Source: Hermatobates lingyangjiaoensis (Eukaryota; Arthropoda; Insecta; Hemiptera; Hermatobatidae). Taken from it: a DNA stretch of 64,000 bases. Below the pieces are notes generated by a model. That model was not told the DNA's origin. It worked only from the letters and a program-made list of their open reading frames with translations, and made no database searches. Made by a program: the position numbers and the translations under genes. The stretch is taken from assembly GCA_026182355.1 (NCBI GenBank), contig JAPFBL010000538.1, forward strand, positions 124,001-188,000. The letters are read 5' to 3'. Of this stretch, positions 20,249 to 32,800 are shown in pieces (the stretch's first letter is position 1; every line of letters starts with the position of its first letter).

Positions 20249-20800
20249 GAAGCTGAACGTTTGGTTAGGCTGACTAGCACAGTCAACCAAACGTAACACG
20301 TATGAAATGACGGATTTCAGTTGATCTGATCCTGCAATCTGAGTGGCTCGTAATTTCAATTTGCACATTCTGATTGGATAGAGTTTTTCTCCATTTTTGT
20401 TTTATATATGTGTTCTTTTCCATATCACTAACCCGATGATGACTTGTGTAAAAGTCGAAAGCTTGTTCGTGCGCGTTTTAACTTTTGTAAGTACTTGTTT
20501 TTTTGTCACTGTAATTGTTTTTATTTCCGTATTTGTTTTTAATTCATTGTAATTGTTGTTGTTTCTTATTTGTATTTAGTGTCGTTTTAAAAAGTTTTGC
20601 CTTTCGTCTGGAAGTTGTGATTTTCTTTTTACATCTGCTCATGCCAAATTAAGATGTCTCTTGGGCAATTAATATGACTTAACACCAGCCCACCGCAAGG
20701 TTGTTCGTAAATTGGAGCAGACCAGCTTAAAAGTCGTTAACGCAGAGGTTGCTGTGTACTTTAATGAAACATATTTTAATATGTTTATTAACCGAAAAAC
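20249..20800 (+). mobile_element. Penelope-like 3' end, terminal repeat with module and 5' ORF start
   Basis: Follows the GIY-YIG stop. At 20433-20460 is CCGATGA-T-GACTT...AAGTC-GAAA, then GCTTGTTCGTGCGCG. The ORF start ATGTCTCTTGGGCAATT is at 20653, with an in-frame stop soon after. The arrangement (old 3' end, module, new 5' start) is what a Penelope-like terminal repeat gives. Confidence 0.7.
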
Positions 20801-20804
20801 GGTT

Positions 20805-20965
20805 CGGCAGGACAGATAACACTTAAAATAAACTGTGACACAGACTAAAACATAACAAAGACTCACTTTTCAATATTTCGACCGCCATTACGGTCGAAAT
20901 ATTGAAAAGTAAGTCTTTGTTATGTTTCAGTCTATGTGTCACAGTTTATTTTAAGTGTTATATAT
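20805..20965. repeat. Palindrome with central overlapping module
   Basis: Arms about 20817-20877 and 20894-20958, centred on TTTCGACCGCCATTACGGTCGAAA (20874-20897). The centre is itself palindromic and is the hairpin of the CTGAGGA-C-GACCG...CGGTC-GAAA module at 37475-37502. The arm also contains 'cataacaaagactcactttt'. Confidence 0.85.
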
Positions 20966-20989
20966 GGTATATATATGTCTTCGTGTAAG

Positions 20990-21490
20990 AGGGCAGCAAT
21001 TCTTCACGAAAACATAAAGCTTGTATTTTTAATTTGTACATTTTGATTGGCTAGCATTTTTTTTTGATTTTGTTATATAAATATTTGGTTTTTCATATCA
21101 TTAACCTGTTGATGACTTATATGTAAGTTGAAGGCTGTTTGTTCGTATTTTAATTCTTGTAGTTAATGTTTTTTCACTGTAATTGTTCTTTTTTCTCTTG
21201 AATTTTGTTACGCATTATAAAGTTTCGTCTTTCATCTGACAATTGTGATTTTCGTTTTACATCTGCTCATGTTAAAGTGTTATGTCTGTTGGGGAACTGA
21301 TATGGCATTTAACACCAGCCCACCGAAGAGTTGTTAGGAAATTGGAGCAGGCCATCTTTAAAGTCGTTAACGAGAGGTTGTTGTGCATTTCAATTATATA
21401 ATTCGAAAGTTACTCTGAGAGCTTCAGAAGAAGCACTTATTAGTCTTCTGGGCGGTAGATCGGCTCCTGGGCTTAACCTCAACCGTTGAT
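20990..21490 (+). mobile_element. Penelope-like terminal repeat, second degraded copy
   Basis: Parallel to 20340-20780: 'aatttgtacattttgattgg', a decayed module (CTGTTGA...GAAG, 21107-21137) and a frame-broken copy of the HRR/VVRK start near 21322. A different piece (21412-21490) then gives the end of a GIY-YIG frame, as at 18230-18313. Confidence 0.6.
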
Positions 21491-21559
21491 TTTTTTTATT
21501 ATTTTTTTTTTAAAGTTGTTATCAGCTTTTAATTTTATTTTAGTTAAATGTTTTCATTT

Positions 21560-21766
21560 TTTAATTTTCATTTGGCTTTTATCTCTTTATCTTCCCTGAC
21601 TACCTTTCCTCCGAAAGTTGGCTACACTGTTTGAGTGCTTCAGTTCGAACGCCAAGTCAGTCGTTATCAGCCTTTGGAGCGATTCACTTCTTTTCCTGAA
21701 GACGAGGACATCGAAATTAGGTAGTGAGTTCAGTGGTTTCCTTTCTATGTGTTCTTTTTTAAATTC

Positions 21767-21821
<55 letters not shown>

Positions 21822-22158
21822 AACTCAAAAATTGTTATTGACCTCTTTTATTCTATTCAATGTTTTGTTATTGAGGGCTAGGTCAAATAAAAGAAAATAA
21901 ACTCCTTTCTAGGCCGACGTTTCGATGTATTTGTACATCATCTTCAGGGCTAAAATTAGAGTAAGACTATAATACATTTATCAAAACAATCTACAATGTG
22001 TGTTAGTTCTCTATGTGAGTTGTAGATTGTTTTGATAAATGTATTATAGTCTTACTCTAATTTTAGCCCTGAAGATGATGTACAAATACATCGAAACGTC
22101 GGCCTAGAAAGGAGTTTATTTTCTTTTATTTGACCTAGCCCTCAATAACAAAACATTG

Positions 22159-22160
<2 letters not shown>
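21560..22160. repeat. Module-bearing repeat, (TA)n, and 300-bp palindrome
   Basis: 21696-21716 holds CTGAAGA-C-...-ATC-GAAA. (TA)n follows at 21772-21815. From about 21857 to 22160 there is an essentially perfect palindrome with arms of about 140 bp ('aacattgaatag..tttgttattgagggctagg' region and its complement), each carrying CTGAAGA-T-GATGT...ACATC-GAAACGTCGGCC (21920-21947 minus, 22079-22096 plus). The centre is near 22008. Confidence 0.88.
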
Positions 22161-22229
<69 letters not shown>

Positions 22230-22334
22230 CTTCAGCTACTCAAAGGGACTACTTCTACCCGATGACGACGACTGTCGAAATATCGTTGTGAGTCTTTTGT
22301 GTGTGTCTTTATTTGTTTTTTCTCTTTCATGTGT

Positions 22335-22380
<46 letters not shown>

Positions 22381-22770
22381 ATTTCACATAAACACGTGAA
22401 ATAGGAATCAATGATCAAACGACAATATGAAATGAGGAAGAAAGACTAAGATCTTTCAACCGCAATAAGCGGTTTTCGTCAGAGTCAAAAACCCAACTGA
22501 ATCACTAGATGCAGAAACATCTTGTTGAGGGGTTCAGAGGAGTTTAAAATGGTGTAAAGTGCAGGTAAGGACAAATGTCTAGAAATGAATGTTTGGGGAA
22601 ACAAAGGAGTAGAGTAAGAAAGAGTAAAAAACTATCCGCTAGCTGTCAACCCTCTTAGAAAAGGCTATTACCCTCGTAACGAAAGTATCAAGTTTGAAGA
22701 GACGGGTATTTTAATGATAGGGCAATTGACCTAATGTTGTTAATCTCATCATTAAATAATTCAGGGGAGC
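22161..22770. repeat. (TA)n tracts and two interspersed repeat fragments
   Basis: (TA)n at 22163-22225 and 22339-22378 enclose a module fragment (22259-22280, CCGATGA-C-GAC...GTC-GAAATATCG). 22380-22770 is a single arm of the 'cataaacacgtgaaat' family continuing into unique element sequence shared with 5925-6190. Confidence 0.75.
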
Positions 22771-22964
22771 ACACCCTTTTATTTCTAGTGTCTTAATTCT
22801 TTATTTAGTAAAGATATTGCAATGTTACCCCCTCCCCTTTTCAAATTACAACTAACTTGAACTTTTGAATCTTCTTATAAATGTATATTAAATCCGGTTG
22901 AATACAGGTATACCTTGACCAACATCTTTTGAAGTTAAGTCCATCTCGATAATACGTCGGTTTT

Positions 22965-22996
<32 letters not shown>

Positions 22997-23085
22997 AGCG
23001 AAAAAAATATATACAAGCACATTATTATTAGCACTGAGGTTAGTATGATTTATATTATTAATATGGCAAATCGTTATAACTTGTA
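22771..23085. other. AT-rich intron with poly-A, nothing recognised
   Basis: Contains a 30-bp poly-A tract (22967-22995) of the kind left at retroelement ends. No coding remnant or repeat partner in the window was recognised. Confidence 0.5.
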
Positions 23086-23480
23086 AGATGTTCTTGGAGT
23101 CGTTGGAGCGCTTTCGGATGTCCATCTTCAATCGCAACTAACCTACTGACTTGTTATAAAGGGGGTTGGTTACCCACCAAGTCCACTTTGAGTATATAAA
23201 TTAAAATGTAATGATTTTAATCAAATATATATTGGACAGACGGGAAGAACCCTAAAAGTAAGATTCAAAGAACATCTTAAGGAATATTTAAATATAATAC
23301 AAATAAATCCAATTTTGCAAACCACCTAAATGAAGACGGACATACACGAGACAGCTTAGAAAACACAATGGACTTATTGCAGAAAGAACAGAGACTCAAT
23401 ATAACTGAACAGATAGTAGGTTAGTTTTGATCGAAGATGGACAACGTCCGAAAGAGCTCCAACGACTCCAACATCATCTT
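23086..23480 (+). pseudogene. GIY-YIG fragment of a Penelope-like element between inverted modules
   Basis: From about 23224 the plus strand reads QIYIGQTGRTLKVRFKEH, the YIG strand and conserved R...F.EH of a GIY-YIG nuclease. A one-base frame change near 23288 is followed by KSNFANHLNEDGHT, the usual 'S.FA.HL....H' block. It is flanked by inverted copies of a module: minus near 23112-23138, plus at 23430-23453 (TCGAAGA-T-GGAC..GTCC-GAAA), both continuing into GCTCCAACGAC. The fragment is about 60 residues long and broken. Confidence 0.75.
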
Positions 23481-23639
23481 ACGAAGTATGACGAGTAATA
23501 GAAAAAAATATAATGTACGTCAGAACTTAATTTTACTATTGTCTGCTACAACTATTGGAATCATAATATCGCTAGATATGAACGCAATCAGAAACTTATT
23601 TTTAAAACAGAAATTTTAACATTTTTGCCATTCTTCCCA

Positions 23640-23640
23640 T

Positions 23641-23674
<34 letters not shown>

Positions 23675-23845
23675 ATTGGTTCTGGGATAAGAGGAGAGGA
23701 TTGTATGGCCAGCACCTACCAGCTGAATAGTTTTAGCACTACCATACTGGTCAGAGACCTGGGTTGTCCCCCTCCGAAGAGGGAAGTACCCGTTCACCCG
23801 GGCCAGGGCTCATTAAGAATGAGTACCAGTATAGGAGCATTTGCC
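23640..23845. other. Poly-A tract and unique sequence before the minisatellite
   Basis: A 29-bp poly-A (23642-23670) is followed by GC-richer sequence ('ctgggttgtccccctccgaa'). It runs straight into the first 84-bp unit, so the satellite may have expanded from a unit inside this inserted sequence. No coding function is recognised. Confidence 0.45.
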
Positions 23846-26800
23846 AATAAATGCTCCCACCCACTGGTGAGGGCCGGAGGTCTAGCTCCTCCTTGGTGTT
23901 ATGCAGACACCCACCCGAGAAGATACTGCTATAAATGCTCCCACCCACTGGTGAGGGTCGGAGGTCTAGCTCCTCCTTGGTGTTATGCAGACACCCACCC
24001 GAGAAGATACTGCTATAAATGCTCCCACCCACTGGTGAGGGTCGGAGGTCTAGCTCCTCCTTGGTGTTATGCAGACACCCACCCGAGAAGATACTGCTAT
24101 AAATGCTCCCACCCACTGGTGAGGGCCTGAGGTCTAGCTCCTCCTTGGTGTTATGCAGACACCCACCCGAGAAGATACTGCTATAAATACTCCCACCCAC
24201 TGGTGAGGGCCTGAGGTCTAGCTCCTCCTTGGTGTTATGCAGACACCCACCCGAGAAGATACTGCTATAAATGCTCCCACCCACTGGTGAGGGCCGGAGG
24301 TCTAGCTCCTCCTTGGTGTTATGCAGACACCCACCCGAGAAGATACTGCTATAAATGCTCCCACCCACTGGTGAGGGCAGGAGGTCTAGCTCCTCCTTGG
24401 TGTTATGCAGACACCCACCTGAGAAGATACTGCTATAAATGCTCCCACCCACTGGTGAGGGCCGGAGGTCTAGCTCCCCCTTGGTGTTATGCAGACACCC
24501 GCCCGAGAAGATACTGCTATAAATGCTCCCGCCCACTGGTGAGGGCCTGAGGTCTAGCTCCTCCTTGGTGTTATGCAGACACCCGCCCGAGAAGATACTG
24601 CTATAAATGCTCCCACCCACTGGTGAGGGTCGGAGGTCTAGCTCCTCCTTGGTGTTATGCAGACACCCACCCGAGAAGATACTGCTATAAATGCTCCCAC
24701 CCACTGGAGAGGGTCGGAGGTCTAGCTCCTCCTTGGTGTTATGCAGACACCCACCCAAGAAGATACTGCTATAAATGCTCCCACCCACTGGTGAGGGCAG
24801 GAGGTCTAGCTCCTCCTTGGTGTTATATAGACACCCGCCCGAGAAGATACTGCTATAAATACTCCCACCCACTGGTGAGGGTCGGAGGTCTAGCTCCTCC
24901 TTGGTGTTATGCAGACACCCACCCGAGAAGATACTGCTATAAATGCTCCCACCCACTGGTGAGGGTCGGAGGTCTAGCTCCTCCTTGGTGTTATGCAGAA
25001 ACCCACCTGAGAAGATACTGCTATAAATGCTCCCACCCACTGGTGAGGGTCGGAGGTCTAGCTCCTCCTTGGTGTTATGCAGACACCCACCCAAGAAGAT
25101 ACTGCTATAAATGCTCCCACCCACTGGTGAGGGCAGGAGGTCTAGCTCCTCCTTGATGTTATATAGACACCCACCCGAGAAGATACTGCTATAAATGCTC
25201 CCACCCACTGGTGAGGGTCGGAGGTCTAGCTCCTCCTTGGTGTTATGCAGACACCCACCCGAGAAGATACTGCTATAAATGCTCCCACCCACTGGTGAGG
25301 GCCTGAGGTCTAGCTCCTCCTTGGTGTTATGCAGACACCCGCCCGAGAAGATACTGCTATAAATGCTCCCACCCACTGGTGAGGGTCGGAGGTCTAGCTC
25401 CTCCTTGGTGTTATGCAGACACCCACGCGAGAAGATACTGCTATAAATGCTCCCACCCACTGGTGAGGGTCGGAGGTCTAGCTCCTCCTTGGTGTTATGC
25501 AGACACCCACCCAAGAAGATACTGCTATAAATGCTCCCACCCACTGGTGAGGGCAGGAGGTCTAGCTCCTCCTTGGTGTTATATAGACACCCGCCCGAGA
25601 AGATACTGCTATAAATGCTCCCACCCACTGGTGAGGGTCGGAGGTCTAGCTCCTCCTTGGTGTTATGCAGACACCCACCCGAGAAGATACTGCTATAAAT
25701 GCTCCCACCCACTGGTGAGGGCAGGAGGTCTAGCTCCTCCTTGGTGTTATGCAGACACCCACCCAAGAAGATACTGCTATAAATGCTCCCACCCACTGGT
25801 GAGGGCAGGAGGTCTAGCTCCTCCTTGGTGTTATATAGACACCCGCCCGAGAAGATACTGCTATAAATGCTCCCACCCACTGGTGAGGGTCGGAGGTCTA
25901 GCTCCTCCTTGGTGTTATGCAGACACCCACCCGAGAAGATACTGCTATAAATGCTCCCACCCACTGGTGAGGGTCGGAGGTCTAGCTCCTCCTTGGTGTT
26001 ATGCAGACACCCACCCGAGAAGATACTGCTATAAATGCTCCCACCCACTGGTGAGGGTCGGAGGTCTAGCTCCTCCTTGGTGTTATGCAGACACCCACCC
26101 GAGAAGATACTGCTATAAATGCTCCCACCCACTGGTGAGGGCCTGAGGTCTAGCTCCTCCTTGGTGTTATGCAGACACCCACCTGAGAAGATACTGCTAT
26201 AAATGCTCCCACCCACTGGTGAGGGCAGGAGGTCTAGCTCCTCCTTGGTGTTATGCAGACACCCACCCGAGAAGATACTGCTATAAATGCTCCCACCCAC
26301 TGGTGAGGGCAGGAGGTCTAGCTCCTCCTTGGTGTTATGCAGACACCCACCCGAGAAGATACTGCTATAAATGCTCCCACCCACTGGCGAGGGTCGGAGG
26401 TCTAGCTCCTCCTTGGTGTTATGCAGACAACCACCCGAGAAGATACTGCTATAAATGCTCCCACCCACTGGTGAGGGCAGGAGGTCTAGCTCCTCCTTGG
26501 TGTTATGCAGACACCCACCCAAGAAGATACTGCTATAAATGCTCCCACCCACTGGTGAGGGCGGAGGTCTAGCTCCTCCTTGGTGTTATGCAGACACCCC
26601 CGAGAAGATACTGCTATAAATGCTCCCACCCACTGGTGAGGGTCGGAGGTCTAGCTCCTCCTTGGTGTTATGCAGACACCCACCCGAGAAGATACTGCTA
26701 TAAATGCTCCCACCCACTGGTGAGGGCGGAGGTCTAGCTCCTCCTTGGTGTTATGCAGACACCCACCCGAGAAGATACTGCTATAAATGCTCCCACCCAC

Positions 26801-29800
26801 TGGTGAGGGTCGGAGGTCTAGCTCCTCCTTGGTGTTATGCAGACACCCACCCGAGAAGATACTGCTATAAATGCTCCCACCCACTGGTGAGGGCGGAGGT
26901 CTAGCTCCTCCTTGGTGTTATGCAGACACCCCCCGAGAAGATACTGCTATAAATGCTCCCACCCACTGGTGAGGGTCGGAGGTCTAGCTCCTCCTTGGTG
27001 TTATGCAGACACCCACCCGAGAAGATACTGCTATAAATGCTCCCACCCACTGGTGAGGGCGGAGGTCTAGCTCCTCCTTGGTGTTATGCAGACACCCACC
27101 CGAGAAGATACTGCTATAAATGCTCCCACCCACTGGTGAGGGTCGGAGGTCTAGCTCCTCCTTGGTGTTATGCAGACACCCACCCGAGAAGATACTGCTA
27201 TAAATGCTCCCACCCACTGGTGAGGGTCGGAGGTCTAGCTCCTCCTTGGTGTTATGCAGACACCCACCCGAGAAGATACTGCTATAAATGCTCCCACCCA
27301 CTGGTGAGGGCAGGAGGTCTAGCTCCTCCTTGGTGTTATAGACACCACCCGAGAAGATACTGCTATAAATGCTCCCACCCACTGGTGGGTCGGAGGTCTA
27401 GCTCCTCCTTGGTGTTATGCAGACACCCACCCGAGAAGATACTGCTATAAATGCTCCCACCCACTGGTGAGGGTCGGAGGTCTAGCTCCTCCTTGGTGTT
27501 ATGCAGACACCCGCCGAGAAGATACTGCTATAAATGCTCCCACCCACTGGTGAGGGTCGGAGGTCTAGCTCCTCCTTGGTGTTATGCAGACACCCACCGA
27601 GAAGATACTGCTATAAATGCTCCCACCACTGGTGAGGGTCGGAGGTCTAGCTCCTCCTTGGTGTTATGCAGACACCCACCCGAGAAGATACTGCTATAAA
27701 TGCTCCCACCCACTGGTGAGGGCAGGAGGTCTAGCTCCTCCTTGGTGTTATGCAGACACCCACCCGAGAAGATACTGCTATAAATGCTCCCACCCACTGG
27801 TGAGGGTCGGAGGTCTAGCTCCTCCTTGGTGTTATGCAGACACCCACCCGAGAAGATACTGCTATAAATGCTCCCACCCACTGGTGAGGGCAGGAGGTCT
27901 AGCTCCTCCTTGGTGTTATGCAGACACCCACCCGAGAAGATACTGCTATAAATGCTCCCACCCACTGGTGAGGGCAGGAGGTCTAGCTCCTCCTTGGTGT
28001 TATGCAGACACCCGCCCGAGAAGATACTGCTATAAATGCTCCCACCCACTGGTGAGGGTCGGAGGTCTAGCTCCTCCTTGGTGTTATGCAGACACCCACC
28101 CGAGAAGATACTGCTATAAATGCTCCCACCCACTGGTGAGGGTCGGAGGTCTAGCTCCTCCTTGGTGTTATGCAGACACCCACCCGAGAAGATACTGCTA
28201 TAAATGCTCCCACCCACTGGTGAGGGTCGGAGGTCTAGCTCCTCCTTGGTGTTATGCAGACACCCACCGAGAAGATACTGCTATAAATGCTCCCACCCAC
28301 TGGTGAGGGCGGAGGTCTAGCTCCTCCTTGGTGTTATGCAGACACCCACCCGAGAAGATACTGCTATAAATGCTCCCACCCACTGGTGAGGGCGGAGGTC
28401 TAGCTCCTCCTTGGTGTTATGCAGACACCCACCCGAGAAGATACTGCTATAAATGCTCCCACCCACTGGTGAGGGCAGGAGGTCTAGCTCCTCCTTGGTG
28501 TTATGCAGACACCCACCCGAGAAGATACTGCTATAAATGCTCCCACCCACTGGTGAGGGTCGGAGGTCTAGCTCCTCCTTGGTGTTATGCAGACACCCAC
28601 CGAGAAGATACTGCTATAAATGCTCCCACCCACTGGTGAGGGCAGGAGGTCTAGCTCCTCCTTGGTGTTATGCAGACACCCACCCAAGAAGATACTGCTA
28701 TAAATGCTCCCACCCACTGGTGAGGGCAGGAGGTCTAGCTCCTCCTTGGTGTTATATAGACACGCCGAGAAGATACTGCTATAAATGCTCCCACCCACTG
28801 GTGAGGGTCGGAGGTCTAGCTCCTCCTTGGTGTTATGCAGACACCCACCCGAGAAGATACTGCTATAAATGCTCCCACCCACTGGTGAGGGTCGGAGGTC
28901 TAGCTCCTCCTTGGTGTTATGCAGACACCCACCCGAGAAGATACTGCTATAAATGCTCCCACCCACTGGTGAGGGTCGAGGTCTAGCTCCTCCTTGGTGT
29001 TATGCAGACACCCACCCGAGAAGATACTGCTATAAATGCTCCCACCCACTGGTGAGGGCCGGAGGTCTAGCTCCTCCTTGGTGTTATGCAGACACCCACC
29101 GAGAAGATACTGCTATAAATGCTCCCACCCACTGGTGAGGGTCGGAGGTCTAGCTCCTCCTTGGTGTTATGCAGACACCCACCGAGAAGATACTGCTATA
29201 AATGCTCCCACCCACTGGTGAGGGTCGGAGGTCTAGCTCCTCCTTGGTGTTATGCAGACACCCGCCCGAGAAGATACTGCTATAAATGCTCCCACCCACT
29301 GGTGAGGGTCGGAGGTCTAGCTCCTCCTTGGTGTTATGCAGACACCCACCGAGAAGATACTGCTATAAATGCTCCCACCCACTGGTGAGGGCTGAGGTCT
29401 AGCTCCTCCTTGGTGTTATGCAGACACCCACCCGAGAAGATACTGCTATAAATGCTCCCACCCACTGGTGAGGTCGGAGGTCTAGCTCCTCCTTGGTGTT
29501 ATGCAGACACCCACGAGAAGATACTGCTATAAATGCTCCCACCCACTGGTGAGGGTCGGAGGTCTAGCTCCTCCTTGGTGTTATGCAGACACCCACCCGA
29601 GAAGATACTGCTATAAATGCTCCCACCCACTGGTGAGGGCAGGAGGTCTAGCTCCCCCTTGGTGTTATGCAGACACCCGCCCGAGAAGATACTGCTATAA
29701 ATGCTCCCACCCACTGGTGAGGGTCGGAGGTCTAGCTCCTCCTTGGTGTTATGCAGACACCCACCCGAGAAGATACTGCTATAAATGCTCCCACCCACTG

Positions 29801-32800
29801 GTGAGGGTCGGAGGTCTAGCTCCCCTAGTTGTTATGCAGACACCCACCCGAGAAGATACTGCTATAAATGCTCCCACCCACTGGTGAGGGCAGGAGGTCT
29901 AGCTCCTCCTTGGTGTTATGCAGACACGCCCGAGAAGATACTGCTATAAATGCTCCCACCCACTGGTGAGGGTCGGAGGTCTAGCTCCTCCTTGGTGTTA
30001 TGCAGACACCCACCCGAGAAGATACTGCTATAAATGCTCCCACACTGGTGAGGGGTCTAGTCTAGCTCCCTTGGTGTTATGCAGACACCCACCCGAGAAG
30101 ATACTGCTATAAATGCTCCACCCACTGGTGAGGGTCGGAGGTCTAGCTCCTCCTTGGTGTTATGCAGACACCACCCGAGAAGATACTGCTATAAATGCTC
30201 CCACCCACTGGTGAGGGTCGGAGGTCTAGCTCCTCCTTGGTGTTATGCAGACACCCACCCGAGAAGATACTGCTATAAATGCTCCCACCACTGGTGAGGG
30301 TCGGAGGTCTAGCTCCTCCTTGGTGTTATGCAGACACCCACCGAGAAGATACTGCTATAAATGCTCCCACCCACTGGTGAGGGCAGGAGGTCTAGCTCCT
30401 CCTTGGTGTTATGCAGACACCCGCCCGAGAAGATACTGCTATAAATGCTCCCACCCACTGGTGAGGGTCGGAGGTCTAGCTCCTCCTTGGTGTTATGCAG
30501 ACACCCACCCGAGAAGATACTGCTATAAATGCTCCCACCCACTGGTGAGGGCAGGAGGTCTAGCTCCTCCTTGGTGTTATGCAGACACCCACCGAGAAGA
30601 TACTGCTATAAATGCTCCCACCCACTGGTGAGGGCCGGAGGTCTAGCTCCTCCTTGGTGTTATGCAGACACCGCCCGAGAAGATACTGCTATAAATGCTC
30701 CCACCCACTGGTGAGGGTCGGAGGTCTAGCTCCTCCTTGGTGTTATGCAGACACCCACCCGAGAAGATACTGCTATAAATGCTCCCACCCACTGGTGAGG
30801 GTCGGAGGTCTAGCTCCTCCTTGGTGTTATGCAGACACCCCCCGAGAAGATACTGCTATAAATGCTCCCACCCACTGGTGAGGGTCGGAGGTCTAGCTCC
30901 TCCTTGGTGTTATGCAGACACCCGCCCGAGAAGATACTGCTATAAATGCTCCCACCCACTGGTGAGGGTCGGAGGTCTAGCTCCTCCTTGGTGTTATGCA
31001 GACACCCACCCGAGAAGATACTGCTATAAATGCTCCCACCCACTGGTGAGGGTCGGAGGTCTAGCTCCTCCTTGGTGTTATGCAGACACCCACCGAGAAG
31101 ATACTGCTATAAATGCTCCCACACTGGTGAGGGTCGGAGGTCTAGCTCCTCCTTGGTGTTATGCAGACACCCACCCGAGAAGATACTGCTATAAATGCTC
31201 CCACCCACTGGGTGAGGGCGGAGGTCTAGCTCCTCCTTGGTGTTATGCAGACACCCACCGAGAAGATACTGCTATAAATGCTCCCACCCACTGGTGAGGG
31301 TCGGAGGTCTAGCTCCTCCTTGGTGTTATGCAGACACCCACCCGAGAAGATACTGCTATAAATGCTCCCACCCACTGGTGAGGGCCGGAGGTCTAGCTCC
31401 TCCTTGGTGTTATGCAGACACCCACCCGAGAAGATACTGCTATAAATGCTCCCACCCACTGGTGAGGGCAGGAGGTCTAGCTCCTCCTTGGTGTTATGCA
31501 GACACCCACCCGAGAAGATACTGCTATAAATGCTCCCACCCACTGGTGAGGGTCGGAGGTCTAGCTCCCCCTTGGTGTTATGCAGACACCCGCCCGAGAA
31601 GATACTGCTATAAATGCTCCCGCCCACTGGTGAGGGCCTGAGGTCTAGCTCCTCCTTGGTGTTATGCAGACACCCGCCCGAGAAGATACTGCTATAAATG
31701 CTCCCACCCACTGGTGAGGGTCGGAGGTCTAGCTCCTCCTTGGTGTTATGCAGACACCCACCCGAGAAGATACTGCTATAAATGCTCCCACCCACTGGTG
31801 AGGGTCGGAGGTCTAGCTCCTCCTTGGTGTTATGCAGACACCCACCCGAGAAGATACTGCTATAAATGCTCCCACCCACTGGTGAGGGCAGGAGGTCTAG
31901 CTCCTCCTTGGTGTTATGCAGACACCCACCCGAGAAGATACTGCTATAAATGCTCCCACCCACTGGTGAGGGCAGGAGGTCTAGCTCCTCCTTGGTGTTA
32001 TGCAGACACCCACCCGAGAAGATACTGCTATAAATGCTCCCACCCACTGGTGAGGGTCGGAGGTCTAGCTCCTCCTTGGTGTTATGCAGACACCCACCCG
32101 AGAAGATACTGCTATAAATGCTCCCACCCACTGGTGAGGGTCGGAGGTTCTGCTCCTCCTTGGTGTTATGCAGACACCCACCCAAGAAGATACTGCTATA
32201 AATGCTCCCACCCACTGGTGAGGGCAGGAGGTCTAGCTCCTCCTTGGTGTTATATAGACACCCGCCCGAGAAGATACTGCTATAAATGCTCCCACCCACT
32301 GGTGAGGGTCGGAGGTCTAGCTCCTCCTTGGTGTTATGCAGACACCCACCCGAGAAGATACTGCTATAAATGCTCCCACCCACTGGTGAGGGTCGGAGGT
32401 CTAGCTCCTCCTTGGTGTTATGCAGACACCCACCCGAGAAGATACTGCTATAAATGCTCCCACCCACTGGTGAGGGCCGGAGGTCTAGCTCCTCCTTGGT
32501 GTTATATAGACACCCGCCCGAGAAGATACTGCTATAAATGCTCCCACCCACTGGTGAGGGCCGGAGGTCTAGCTCCCCTAGTTGTTATGCAGACACCCAC
32601 CCGAGAAGATACTGCTATAAATACTCCCACCCACTGGTGAGGGTCGGAGGTCTAGCTCCCCTAGTTGTTATGCAGACACCCACCCGAGAAGATACTGCTA
32701 TAAATACTCCCACCCACTGGTGAGGGTCGGAGGTCTAGCTCCCCCTTGGTGTTATGCAGACACCCGCCCGAGAAGATACTGCTATAAATGCTCCCACTCA

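Noticed and set aside
23751..26552. 933-codon open frame of 28-residue repeats on the minus strand, with long plus-strand frames opposite
   Set aside because: Open frames exist on both strands because the 84-bp period is a multiple of 3 and lacks stops in two frames. Units elsewhere in the array carry indels, and the region is inside an intron. Not called a gene.
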